From the NCBI GenBank assembly GCA_964526635.1, contig CAZGLR010000043.1, positions 1-24,812 of the forward strand: a stretch of 24,812 nt of DNA, given 5' to 3'. How positions within the stretch are numbered: the stretch's first letter is position 1; each line of letters opens with the position of its first letter. The notes below the pieces were generated by a model. That model did not search any database and had not been told where the DNA came from. It saw only the letters and a program-made list of their open reading frames with translations. Below are positions 1 to 6,863 of this stretch, in pieces. This DNA is from CAZGLR01 sp964526635 (GTDB lineage Bacteria; Zixibacteria; MSB-5A5; GN15; JAAZOE01). The translations under genes were made by a program, and so were the position numbers.

Positions 1-562
1 ACTCGTTCCTGATCTTCTTGTAGGTACCGTACATATAGCCGATCTCACGGCCACCAACACCGATATCACCGGCCGGCACGTCAGTGTTTGGTCCGATATG
101 ACGGAACAGTTCCATCATGAAGCTCTGGCAGAAACGCATCACTTCATTGTCGCTTTTGCCTTTGGGATCGAAATCGGAACCACCCTTACCGCCACCCATC
201 GGAAGCGTGGTCAGCGAGTTTTTGAACACCTGCTCGTAGGCCAAAAACTTCAAAATGCCAAGGTTGACCGACGGGTGAAAACGCAGACCGCCTTTATACG
301 GACCAATCGCGCTGTTCATTTCAATACGGAAACCATGGTTGACCTGATAATTACCCTGGTCATCAATCCACGGCACCCGGAAAAGAATGACGCGTTCGGG
401 AACCGCGATACGTTCCATAATCTTCGCATTACGATACTCGGGATGTTTGTCCAGAACCAACTCAACTGATTCCACGACTTCCTGCACGGCCTGATGGAAT
501 TCAGGTTGAGCCGGGTTTTTCTCTTTCAACCAGCCCATAAAATTGTCAACATACTGGGACAT
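1..562 (-). CDS. gdhA: NADP-type glutamate dehydrogenase, N-terminal part
   Basis: The gene is cut by the left window edge; 187 N-terminal residues are visible and the family is about 445 residues long. The enzyme makes glutamate from 2-oxoglutarate and ammonia (or the reverse) in the cytoplasm. Visible hallmarks of hexameric bacterial GdhA are the substrate-binding stretch GPYKGGLRFHPSVN (about residues 87-100), the catalytic-lysine motif PMGGGKGG (Lys126), and VPAGDIGVGGREIGYMYG (162-179). The nucleotide-binding domain lies outside the window, so NADP rather than NAD preference rests on overall similarity to the short GdhA type. The ATG at 562 is supported by AAGGAG six bases upstream. A promoter and a Rex-like operator lie about 170-195 bases upstream, implying a long 5' leader and possible redox control. 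Confidence 0.95.
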   Translation of the reverse strand, partial: MSQYVDNFMGWLKEKNPAQPEFHQAVQEVVESVELVLDKHPEYRNAKIMERIAVPERVILFRVPWIDDQGNYQVNHGFRIEMNSAIGPYKGGLRFHPSVNLGILKFLAYEQVFKNSLTTLPMGGGKGGSDFDPKGKSDNEVMRFCQSFMMELFRHIGPNTDVPAGDIGVGGREIGYMYGTYKKIRNE

Positions 563-728
563 GAAGTACTCCTTCGTGTAGTAAAACCTTTATACGCTCT
601 TTACATTCTACATTATGTTCCTGTTTCCCGGCAGAATTATGATCAAACCGTAATCGACCCTGCAAGTACGGTCTCATGGTTTTTTCCCAAGACCACCGGA
701 TACTAACATTGCGCCAAAAAGATAGGTA

Positions 729-746
729 TCGTGAAATATTTCACAA
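729..746. promoter_or_regulatory. Rex-type operator candidate at the gdhA start site
   Basis: The sequence TCGTGAAATATTTCACAA contains a perfect 14-bp palindrome (731-744). It differs at one position from the fully symmetric Rex operator pattern TTGTGAA-N4-TTCACAA. Its edge is 5 bases downstream of a perfect TATAAT on the minus strand, so it would cover the transcription start of gdhA, a typical repressor position. Rex is an NADH/NAD+-sensing repressor. No rex gene is in the window, so the assignment is by motif only. Confidence 0.5.
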
Positions 747-751
747 TAGTA

Positions 752-757
752 ATTATA
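752..757 (-). promoter_or_regulatory. -10 element of the probable gdhA promoter
   Basis: A perfect TATAAT is read on the minus strand towards gdhA, with the Rex-like palindrome directly downstream. No good TTGACA-like -35 is seen at 16-18 bases, so the promoter may need an activator or the AT-rich upstream dyad at 785-800. The predicted leader to the gdhA start codon is about 180 bases. Confidence 0.45.
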
Positions 758-784
758 CTGTATTTGATCACGGAGTAACCTGTA

Positions 785-800
785 TTTTACTTTAGTAAAA
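785..800. promoter_or_regulatory. AT-rich dyad upstream of the gdhA promoter
   Basis: TTTTACTTTAGTAAAA has 7-bp arms separated by 2 bases. It sits about 40-55 bases upstream of the predicted gdhA start and just past the 3' end of the NarL-type gene. It could be an activator site or UP-like element for gdhA, or a weak AT-rich hairpin after the regulator gene. The sequence alone does not decide. Confidence 0.25.
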
Positions 801-821
801 GCATGTATGGCGAGTGCGGGG

Positions 822-1556
822 CTATGGCTCAATTAACTTGTTACGAATGCAATACTTAACAATATCGGTTACATTTTTTGCCCGCAACTTCCGCATAATT
901 GCCGAACGATGTGTCTCAGCAGTCTTCACACTTATATCCAGCAAATCCGCCGCTTCCTTGGTCGAATAGCCATCGGACAACAACTTGGCCAGTTCGATCT
1001 CCCGTCGGGTCAGAACTCCCCCTAATTCCCGATCATATTCCCCGGGATTGGTGTATTCGAATACCATCTCATATCCGGCCGGCCCGGATAAATAAAACTC
1101 GCCGATCGATGCTTTTCGGATAGCAAACACCAGTTCCTTGAAGTCACAACTCTGCAGCAGGTAGGCTTTTGCCCCTGCTTTGAAGGCTTCCCGCATCATC
1201 GCTTCCACATCAAAGCTTCCCATTCCTGTACCTTCTGGTTTNNNNNNNNNNCGCATCATCGCTTCGCTGTGATTGGTAGTCAAAACCACGACATCAGGCG
1301 CAGGCGCCATCTTCTGCAATCGCCGGGCTACCCCGAGACCATCGAGTTGCGGCAGATTGATATTCATGAGCACAACCGCCGGTTTTTTTTCTTCGACCAG
1401 CCGAACCACATCGAGACCATTACCGCTATCCCCCACCACAAGAATGCCCGGCTCGGTGGTAAAGAGCGCAATCAGACCCTGGCGGAATATCTTCCGTTCG
1501 TCAACGATCAAAACACGTATTTCAGATCGTGGTGTGGGCTGTCTTCCCAGCGGCAT
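822..1556 (-). CDS. NarL/LuxR-type regulator with degenerate receiver, interrupted by scaffold gap
   Basis: The protein has an N-terminal receiver-like domain (about residues 12-145 as assembled) and a C-terminal LuxR helix-turn-helix (LTRREIELAKLLSDGYSTKE through AETHRSAIMRKLRAKN). It should bind DNA as a transcription factor. The start at 1556 is chosen because AGGAG lies 7 bases upstream; a longer reading frame to 1640 has no such support. In the receiver, the acidic pair is Asp19-Glu20, but the phospho-acceptor position in VVLMNINLPQLDG is Asn65, and the conserved Lys of the usual YLLK motif is Gln135 (AYLLQS). Ordinary Asp phosphorylation is therefore unlikely. The 10 Ns at 1242-1251 and a 14-base duplication around them add about 20 probably artificial residues after residue 101. 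No partner kinase is nearby. Confidence 0.85.
   Translation of the reverse strand: MPLGRQPTPRSEIRVLIVDERKIFRQGLIALFTTEPGILVVGDSGNGLDVVRLVEEKKPAVVLMNINLPQLDGLGVARRLQKMAPAPDVVVLTTNHSEAMMXXXXKPEGTGMGSFDVEAMMREAFKAGAKAYLLQSCDFKELVFAIRKASIGEFYLSGPAGYEMVFEYTNPGEYDRELGGVLTRREIELAKLLSDGYSTKEAADLLDISVKTAETHRSAIMRKLRAKNVTDIVKYCIRNKLIEP
1242..1251. other. Scaffold gap (10 Ns) inside the NarL-type gene
   Basis: Ten Ns interrupt the receiver coding sequence. The 14-mer CGCATCATCGCTTC occurs at 1192-1205 and again at 1252-1265, directly beside the gap and exactly 60 bases away. Removing one 60-base period restores a normal receiver reading of SEAMMREAFKAGAKAYLL. The gap is therefore most likely a join of overlapping contig ends rather than missing sequence. 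Confidence 0.9.
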
Positions 1557-1580
1557 GTATAATCTCCTGAATTTGCGTAA

Positions 1581-1610
1581 ATAATAACATATTTCGTCAT
1601 CATGAGGCAA
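1581..1610 (-). promoter_or_regulatory. Candidate promoter of the NarL-type gene
   Basis: On the minus strand TTGCCT (1610-1605) is followed after 18 bases by TATTAT (1586-1581). The predicted start is about 17 bases upstream of the start codon at 1556, leaving just room for the AGGAG ribosome site. The -10 matches 5/6 and the -35 4/6 of the sigma70 consensus. Confidence 0.35.
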
Positions 1611-2013
1611 CCAAATAGGTGGTGATAATAAATCATACAAAAAATCTCCCCAATCCCTGTTTGGGACGATTTTCCACTTGTTAAATCAATGGAAATGTGT
1701 ATATTACCTGCAGCAGAGGAAATCACCACACCACGCACCTACCACAATTTGATAAGCGTGTACCGTAACATCAGGTACGTTTTATAATAGATTTTTCATT
1801 CGGCCGTTTCCGCTACGTCGCGTCATCGTCTTGTAGATCTTACGACACTACTCGGTGAGTCGAATGATGGTAAGCACAACCCATATGTCGTGCTGTGATT
1901 TGATGGTTGTTGCAACGGCATAATACCGCAAAGGAGCAGTGAGGCATGGGTTGCTTTACTCCTTACACGGTTCGTGGAAAAGCATATCGAACCGAGTTAT
2001 TATCCTCACGCAT
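1611..2013. other. Intergenic stretch without a supported gene
   Basis: This lies between the 5' region of the NarL-type gene and the hairpin after the PhoB-like gene. I see no tRNA, repeat or conserved ORF. A plus-strand TATAAT occurs at 1783-1788 without a matching -35. An AAGGAG at 1931-1936 precedes an ATG at 1946, but the ORF it would open runs antisense into the PhoB-like gene and has no recognisable domain. Confidence 0.5.
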
Positions 2014-2037
2014 CCCCGGGCGCTCCCGTGCCCGGGG
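2014..2037 (-). terminator. GC-rich hairpin after the PhoB-like gene
   Basis: CCCCGGGC and GCCCGGGG form a perfect 8-bp stem with an 8-base loop, about 30 bases past the stop codon of the regulator. On the transcribed (minus) strand it is not followed by a T-run; the nearest T-tract lies on the opposite strand side. It may act as a U-poor terminator or as an RNA-stabilising 3' hairpin. Confidence 0.45.
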
Positions 2038-2068
2038 AAAATTTTTTTGGGGAAATCAAGATAGCATA

Positions 2069-2758
2069 CTATCCGCGGAAACGGTAGCCGACGCCTCGAA
2101 CTGTCTCGATATACTCTCCGACCGGACCCAGCTTCTTACGCAACCCGACAATCTGCACATCAACCGATCGATCAGTCACCTGGTAGGCATCGCCATGAAG
2201 GGCATCCATAATCTGTTGGCGGGTAAAGACCCAGCCAGGACGACGCGCCAGAAAATGAAGCAGGCGAAACTCGGTCGACGTCACCCGAACTTCCTGACCA
2301 GCCACCTGGATTTCAAAACGGCCCGGGTGAATAACTAATTCGCCGGCCTCGATATATGCCGACTCGTCCAGTGCCGGAACCAATTTTTTGCGCAGAACAG
2401 CTCGGATTCGGGCAATAAGGACTTTGGGGCTGAACGGCTTGGTGACATAATCGGAGGCGCCCATCTCGAGCCCGACCACGATATCGGCCTCTTCTCCGCG
2501 GGCCGTAAGCATGACAATCGGAATCTGGCGAAGATCGGGATCGCCTTTAACGTGCCGCGTAAACTGGAGACCGTCCTCACCCGGAAGCATTATGTCGAGG
2601 ACGATTAAATCTGGCCGGTCTCGGCGGGCCACTTCCCAGGCATCCTCGGCCATCCCAACACCGGTAACCCGGTACTCTTCCTTTTTGAGATTGTACGTGA
2701 TCACCTCCAGGATATCACGTTCATCCTCAACTACAAGAATATGTTCTTTTGATGCCAT
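2069..2758 (-). CDS. PhoB/OmpR-family response regulator
   Basis: This 229-residue protein is a canonical two-domain response regulator. The receiver occupies residues 1-120, with acidic pair Glu11-Asp12, phospho-acceptor Asp55 (LIVLDIMLPGEDG), Thr85 (MLTAR) and Lys107 (DYVTKPF). The winged-helix DNA-binding domain (about 130-229) includes STEFRLLHFLARRPGWVFTR and ends in TDRSVDVQIVGLRKKL and ETVRGVGYRF. The ATG at 2758 is preferred because AGGGG stands 8 bases upstream; a frame extending to 2938 encodes an implausible leader. The sequence is closest to the PhoB/PhoP type, but no phoR-like kinase, phoU or pst gene is in the window, so the stimulus is unknown. Confidence 0.93.
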   Translation of the reverse strand: MASKEHILVVEDERDILEVITYNLKKEEYRVTGVGMAEDAWEVARRDRPDLIVLDIMLPGEDGLQFTRHVKGDPDLRQIPIVMLTARGEEADIVVGLEMGASDYVTKPFSPKVLIARIRAVLRKKLVPALDESAYIEAGELVIHPGRFEIQVAGQEVRVTSTEFRLLHFLARRPGWVFTRQQIMDALHGDAYQVTDRSVDVQIVGLRKKLGPVGEYIETVRGVGYRFRG

Positions 2759-3027
2759 CCATTCATCCCCTATGCAGTTCCAACATGAGTGATATATTTT
2801 TATTAATCCAGTGTTAGCAATTGGCGAAAGTTTCGCATGATTACCACTTTCGGGAACAAATGACAATGTTTCCCGGTATGCATAGGCAAAGAAGGTATGC
2901 CCCACTGGGCGTTTTAACAGAACAATAACAAACCTCAAACAATATCTTTGCAGAGATCGCCTACCTTGGCCCGGATTTAAATGAGGTAATTATCGCTGTG
3001 GCGATTGCATGTTCGGAGGATGACACC

Positions 3028-3906
3028 GTGATCATAAAAAAACTCTTGCTGACCACACTATTTGTTGCCGTCGCCCTGATGCTGGCTTCCTGTGGCAAGG
3101 TTCAACTCGAAGAGCGAAAACAGGTGAATGCCGAAGGCCAAACCGAGATATGGACAGTCACCAAAAGCTCCAGCGGATTATATGTGAAGCATGGTGAATG
3201 GAAACGGCTTCATGAGAACGGCTCTGTTGATATCATCCGCAATTACAAAAATGATCAAATGCACGGGGAGACTGCCAGCTATTTCTCTGACGGCAAAACC
3301 CGCCTGACCGGTTCGTTTAAAAACGGCAAAAAGGATGGACTCTGGGTCCACTATTACAGTAATGGGCAGAAGTTCTGGGAAGTTGGATACAAAAACGATA
3401 TGCCTCATGGCCTCCAGCATAAATGGTCTGAAGACGGTAAGGACTTCGAGGATGGCGAATTCAAAGAGGGTAAACGCCACGGCCACTGGATTGTCTGGCA
3501 TCGCAACGGCCAGAAACGCAGCGAGGGGGATTATGTGGACGGCGCCCGCGATGGTGCCTGGAAATGGTGGTACGCCAACGGCCAGGTGTCATCGGAAGGA
3601 ACCTACAATTTGGAATCCCGCGTCGGCCAGTGGTATGATTACTGGGATAATGGCCAGATCAAGAAAGAGTACAGCTTCGATGATGAGGGTTACCTGCAGG
3701 GTCATTATGTCGAGTACTATGAAAATGGCAAGAAGAAGATCGAGAACGATGTCGTTTTTGGTAAAAAACATGGTCTCTGGCAGGAATGGAACGAGGCTGG
3801 CATCCTGAAGACACAGATGCATTATGACAATGGAGTCGTGATTCGCGAAGATTCGGTCACAGCCGATGGCCAGGTTGTGGATGCAGGCGCTCAGGATGGC
3901 GTCTGA
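3028..3906 (+). CDS. Lipoprotein with YwqK/MORN-2-like repeats
   Basis: The only plus-strand gene in the window encodes 292 residues. The GTG start at 3028 is chosen because GGAGGA lies 7 bases upstream; an in-frame GTG at 2998 lacks this. Residues 1-24 form a lipoprotein signal peptide with a lipobox LASC, so the mature protein should be anchored to a membrane by its N-terminal Cys. The rest is about nine copies of a roughly 23-residue unit (G-x-W-x-x-[WYH]-x-x-N-G-x-x-x-x-x-x-x-Y-x-x-G-x-x-[HD]-G), for example HGHWIVWHRNGQKRSEGDY. Databases often name this family 'toxin-antitoxin system YwqK family antitoxin', but nothing here supports a toxin-antitoxin role. The repeats should form an extended beta-sheet surface. 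The target is unknown. Confidence 0.88.
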   Translation: MIIKKLLLTTLFVAVALMLASCGKVQLEERKQVNAEGQTEIWTVTKSSSGLYVKHGEWKRLHENGSVDIIRNYKNDQMHGETASYFSDGKTRLTGSFKNGKKDGLWVHYYSNGQKFWEVGYKNDMPHGLQHKWSEDGKDFEDGEFKEGKRHGHWIVWHRNGQKRSEGDYVDGARDGAWKWWYANGQVSSEGTYNLESRVGQWYDYWDNGQIKKEYSFDDEGYLQGHYVEYYENGKKKIENDVVFGKKHGLWQEWNEAGILKTQMHYDNGVVIREDSVTADGQVVDAGAQDGV

Positions 3907-3935
3907 GCTCTTGAGATAATCGGCGAAGTATAACG

Positions 3936-3962
3936 ACGGGCTCTGTGTCAGGGCCCGTTTTT
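3936..3962 (+). terminator. Intrinsic terminator of the repeat lipoprotein gene
   Basis: ACGGGC (3936-3941) pairs with GCCCGT (3953-3958), and a T-run follows immediately (3958-3962). It lies 30 bases past the stop codon. It also sits directly beyond the 3' end of the convergent DUF523/DUF1722 gene, but in that direction there is no clear T-run. Confidence 0.8.
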
Positions 3963-3963
3963 A

Positions 3964-4932
3964 TTATGCGTGATTGCGAAGCATCAGTTCTTTCGGGTGC
4001 GGTTTGAGATACGTCTGGTTGGCGATGTACTCTATCTCGAAGCGATCGACAAAATGCCCGAGCAATGTCACCGGCACCACCAGCGGTACCAGTCCTTTGC
4101 GGTAGTCCTCGATCACACCGATAATCGATTGTTTGTCGCGGGAATCGAGATGATCTTTAAGAAAACCGAGTATATGCTGCAGGACGTTAGTGTGTTTTTT
4201 GACAGTTGCTTTAATCGCCAGTGCTTCCATGAATTGCTGCATATACAGATCGCGGAACTCCGATGGTTTGTGTTTCTTGATTGCCGCCACCAGTTGACCC
4301 ATAATTTTATAATGCTTGTTACTGTGCGACATGATTAAATACTTGTTGGCCGAATGAAAGACCACGACTTCGCCCCGCTTGAAATGACCGCCGGCGAATA
4401 ATTGCTGCAGGTTATGATACGCAAAGACACGCTCGATGAAATTCTCGCGAATGATCGGATCATTGAGGCGCCCTTCTTCTTCGACCGGCAGCAGCGGGTG
4501 TGATTCAATCAGGCGGGCGGCATAGAGCCCTCTTCCCTGCTTTTTCGGCATGGGTGAGTTTTCATAGACTTTCACCCGTTCCATCCCGCAGGTGGGTGAA
4601 TCCTTTTTCAATATGTAGCCACTTATACCCGCGATATCATCTTTGGCGATGCGCTGCCGGCTGTAGCTGTTCATTTTGTTGGTCCAGTCGGTTTTCGTTT
4701 TGGTGCCGATCAGACTGGGATTATCGGGTGAACCCTCGAGGCGGATCGTTTCACGCGGTACGCCCATCCCGACTTCGACTTCAGGACACACCGGAATAAA
4801 TCGGAAATACTCGGCCAGGATATCGGTGCTGTAATGATACCGTTTGTGCTGGCCATCGAAGCGCACTTTCTGTCCCAGAAGACAAGAACTGATGCCAACG
4901 GTTATCGGTGTTTTTCTTTCCCTGATTCGCAT
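3964..4932 (-). CDS. DUF523 (TudS) + DUF1722 protein, RudS-like tRNA 4-thiouridine desulfidase
   Basis: A 322-residue, two-domain protein. The N-terminal DUF523/TudS domain (about 8-150) has the three expected cysteines: Cys17 (SSCLLG), Cys49 (VCPEVEVGMGVPR) and Cys115 (SPTCGM). In TudS-type desulfidases three such cysteines hold a [4Fe-4S] cluster. The C-terminal DUF1722 domain (about 165-310) contains FIERVFAYHNLQQLF and HSANKYLIMSHSNKHY, as in E. coli YbgA. The TudS-DUF1722 fusion is the architecture of RudS, which removes sulfur from 4-thiouridine in tRNA. Substrate here is inferred from architecture and from the photolyase operon, not shown by sequence. The ATG at 4932 lies 4 bases past the stop of the SDR gene, with a weak GGAAGG ribosome site inside that gene. 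It is the last gene of the operon. Confidence 0.85.
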   Translation of the reverse strand: MRIRERKTPITVGISSCLLGQKVRFDGQHKRYHYSTDILAEYFRFIPVCPEVEVGMGVPRETIRLEGSPDNPSLIGTKTKTDWTNKMNSYSRQRIAKDDIAGISGYILKKDSPTCGMERVKVYENSPMPKKQGRGLYAARLIESHPLLPVEEEGRLNDPIIRENFIERVFAYHNLQQLFAGGHFKRGEVVVFHSANKYLIMSHSNKHYKIMGQLVAAIKKHKPSEFRDLYMQQFMEALAIKATVKKHTNVLQHILGFLKDHLDSRDKQSIIGVIEDYRKGLVPLVVPVTLLGHFVDRFEIEYIANQTYLKPHPKELMLRNHA

Positions 4933-4936
4933 ATTC

Positions 4937-6382
4937 TCACACCTTCCGCTCCCGTGACCCGGCCCCCCGCGTATATCGCAGCGCATATTTAACAATCGCC
5001 TGCGCCATGCCTTTGAACACGATGACGTGGATGGGATAAATACCGTACCAATATACATGACCGGTCAGACCCTTGGGATAAAAATATGCGGTTTGAGTCA
5101 GCGTCGAGTTTTTGCCATCACCGCTGCGTACTCTGAATTCAAGCCAGGCCGTGCCGAAGGCTTTCATCTCAGCGAACAGCAAAATCCGCGTGCCGGGCTG
5201 TACGTCGATCACTTCCCAAAAATCGACTTTGTCACCCTTGTGCATGCTGATTGGGTCGGGCCGCCCGCGCCGCATGCCGATTCCACCGAGTAGTTTGTCG
5301 ATAAAGCCACGAATGGTCCAGAGACTGTCGGCAAAGTACCATCCTCTCTCTCCACCAATTGCTTCCACAACACTGAAAAGCTGCGACGCCGGCACTGCGG
5401 CATCGAGGGTACGGGTATCGGTCAGCAGGTGCGACTTATCGGTTTCAAACGGTTCCGGATATTCGCTTCCCCGGGGCCAGGCATCGCCCGAGCGCAGGGT
5501 GAAATTATGCAGAGCGTGGCGCACGGCCTGCTCGAATGACATCGGCTGGATGGGGAAGACATCATCGGCTTTGGTATTGTGGCACACTGTTTCGGAACGA
5601 AGGCTTTCGATCAACGATTGCGCCACAGCCGTGTTGATCGGCGTCACGAAATTCACCCAGTAAGATGAGAGCCGTGGTGTCAACACGGGTACCTGTATTA
5701 AATATCGTCGCAGGCCCAACACGCGGGCGACCGTAAGCATCATCTCTCGATAGGTCAGAATATCCGGTCCGCCGATATCGATAATTTCCCCGGCGGTGCT
5801 TTCATAATCGAGACAGGTGGCAAGATATTCAATAGCATCTGATGTCGCGATCGGCTGGGTGTTGATGTTGACCCAGCGGGGACAGATCATAAGCGGGAGA
5901 CGATTGACCAAATGGTGGATCATTTCAAATGATATACTTCCCGATCCGACCAGAATCGCAGCGCGAAATTCGGTTACGGGGATGTCCGATGAACGGAGAA
6001 TGTCTCCGACTTCATGGCGGCTGCGCAGATGCGGCGATTGCTTTTCGCTTTTTTCCCCGAGACCGCCGAGATAGATGATTCGTTTGACACCGGCTTCGCG
6101 AGCTAAATCGGCTGTATTCTGCGCGGCTGTACGATCGAGTGATTCGAATTTACCTTTCCCGGAGGCCATGGAATGAATGAGATAGTAGACGACATCTATA
6201 TTGTCAAAGGCTTCCCGGCAGGAGTCTTTTTCGAGGATATTTCCCTGATGCACCCTGACAATCTCGGGCAGATCAGCGCTGCCGCTGCGGCTCATGCTGC
6301 GGACAGAATGATGGTCTTCAAGCAACCGTGGAATCAAAGCGTTTCCGACGTAACCGGATCCACCGAGGACAAGGATGTTCAT
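4937..6382 (-). CDS. SDR-family NAD(P)-binding protein with C-terminal DUF2867
   Basis: 481 residues. The N-terminus is an extended/atypical SDR Rossmann fold with the nucleotide-binding loop GGSGYVG (residues 7-13), VVYYLIHSM and the strand KRIIYLGGLG; the classical YxxxK active site is not obvious. The C-terminal 150 residues match the DUF2867 type (SLWTIRGFIDKLLGGIGMRR, FWEVIDVQPGTRILLFAEMK, YWYGIYPIHVIVFKGMA). Reaction and substrate are unknown. The start ATG overlaps the SRPBCC stop in an ATGA, with GAGGAG upstream, so the two are translationally coupled. The same combination (photolyase, SRPBCC, SDR-DUF2867, DUF1722 protein) recurs beside light-responsive regulators in other bacteria; no such regulator is in this window. 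Confidence 0.88.
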   Translation of the reverse strand: MNILVLGGSGYVGNALIPRLLEDHHSVRSMSRSGSADLPEIVRVHQGNILEKDSCREAFDNIDVVYYLIHSMASGKGKFESLDRTAAQNTADLAREAGVKRIIYLGGLGEKSEKQSPHLRSRHEVGDILRSSDIPVTEFRAAILVGSGSISFEMIHHLVNRLPLMICPRWVNINTQPIATSDAIEYLATCLDYESTAGEIIDIGGPDILTYREMMLTVARVLGLRRYLIQVPVLTPRLSSYWVNFVTPINTAVAQSLIESLRSETVCHNTKADDVFPIQPMSFEQAVRHALHNFTLRSGDAWPRGSEYPEPFETDKSHLLTDTRTLDAAVPASQLFSVVEAIGGERGWYFADSLWTIRGFIDKLLGGIGMRRGRPDPISMHKGDKVDFWEVIDVQPGTRILLFAEMKAFGTAWLEFRVRSGDGKNSTLTQTAYFYPKGLTGHVYWYGIYPIHVIVFKGMAQAIVKYALRYTRGAGSRERKV

Positions 6383-6846
6383 GTGTTCTCCTCGCCGAAC
6401 AGCTTTTCGATTACTTTGTGCCGATAATCGAATATCTGATATAACTGACGTTTGACTGTCAGGGCACGGGCCATTCGTCCGACCCAGCCCAGCGGCATGA
6501 CATAGTTGACTTCGTCGATTACTTTCGTTCCGCCGTTTTCTTCAACAAAACGATGAGTGTGATGCCAGAGCAGGTAGGGTCCCTTGAGTTGAACATCGAC
6601 AAAGCTCTCCGGCGGGTTGTAATCCATTATTAATGTCCGCCAGTGGGTACGGACGCCTATAATTCCAACCGAATAGTCAATCACAGATCCGGTGCTCATC
6701 GGGACCGGTCCCGGGGTCAGGATTTTAAATCCGAGTGACGCCGGTGTGAGGCGAGCCAGGTTTTCCGGCCGTGAAAAGAAATCGAAGACTTTATCGCGCG
6801 GGCAGGGGACGAATTGTTCTCTATGTAATTTATAAACTTTCATCAT
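6379..6846 (-). CDS. SRPBCC-family small ligand-binding protein
   Basis: 155 residues in the START/Bet v1-like SRPBCC pattern: a first strand after KVYKLHREQFVPCPRD, then KVFDFFSRPENLARLTPASL, a central run of strands (TGSVIDYSVGIIGVRTHWRT) and a long C-terminal helix ending in IFDYRHKVIEKLF. Such proteins bind hydrophobic ligands or act as cyclase-like enzymes; no catalytic residue can be assigned. Two adjacent ATG codons exist (6846 and 6843); GGGAGA lies 5 and 8 bases upstream respectively, so either may be used. It starts 17 bases after the photolyase stop and overlaps the SDR gene by 4 bases, placing it second in the operon. Its link to light response is by context only. Confidence 0.85.
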   Translation of the reverse strand: MMKVYKLHREQFVPCPRDKVFDFFSRPENLARLTPASLGFKILTPGPVPMSTGSVIDYSVGIIGVRTHWRTLIMDYNPPESFVDVQLKGPYLLWHHTHRFVEENGGTKVIDEVNYVMPLGWVGRMARALTVKRQLYQIFDYRHKVIEKLFGEENT

Positions 6847-6863
6847 ACGATTCTCCCTGTTGT

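Noticed and set aside
1946..2338. Plus-strand ORF of 130 codons with AAGGAG upstream of its ATG
   Set aside because: Most of it is antisense to the DNA-binding domain of the PhoB-like gene, no domain is recognisable, and no promoter with a -35 precedes it.
3028..3906. Antitoxin of a toxin-antitoxin pair
   Set aside because: Only the family's database label suggests it; the protein has a lipoprotein signal and no toxin-like gene is adjacent.
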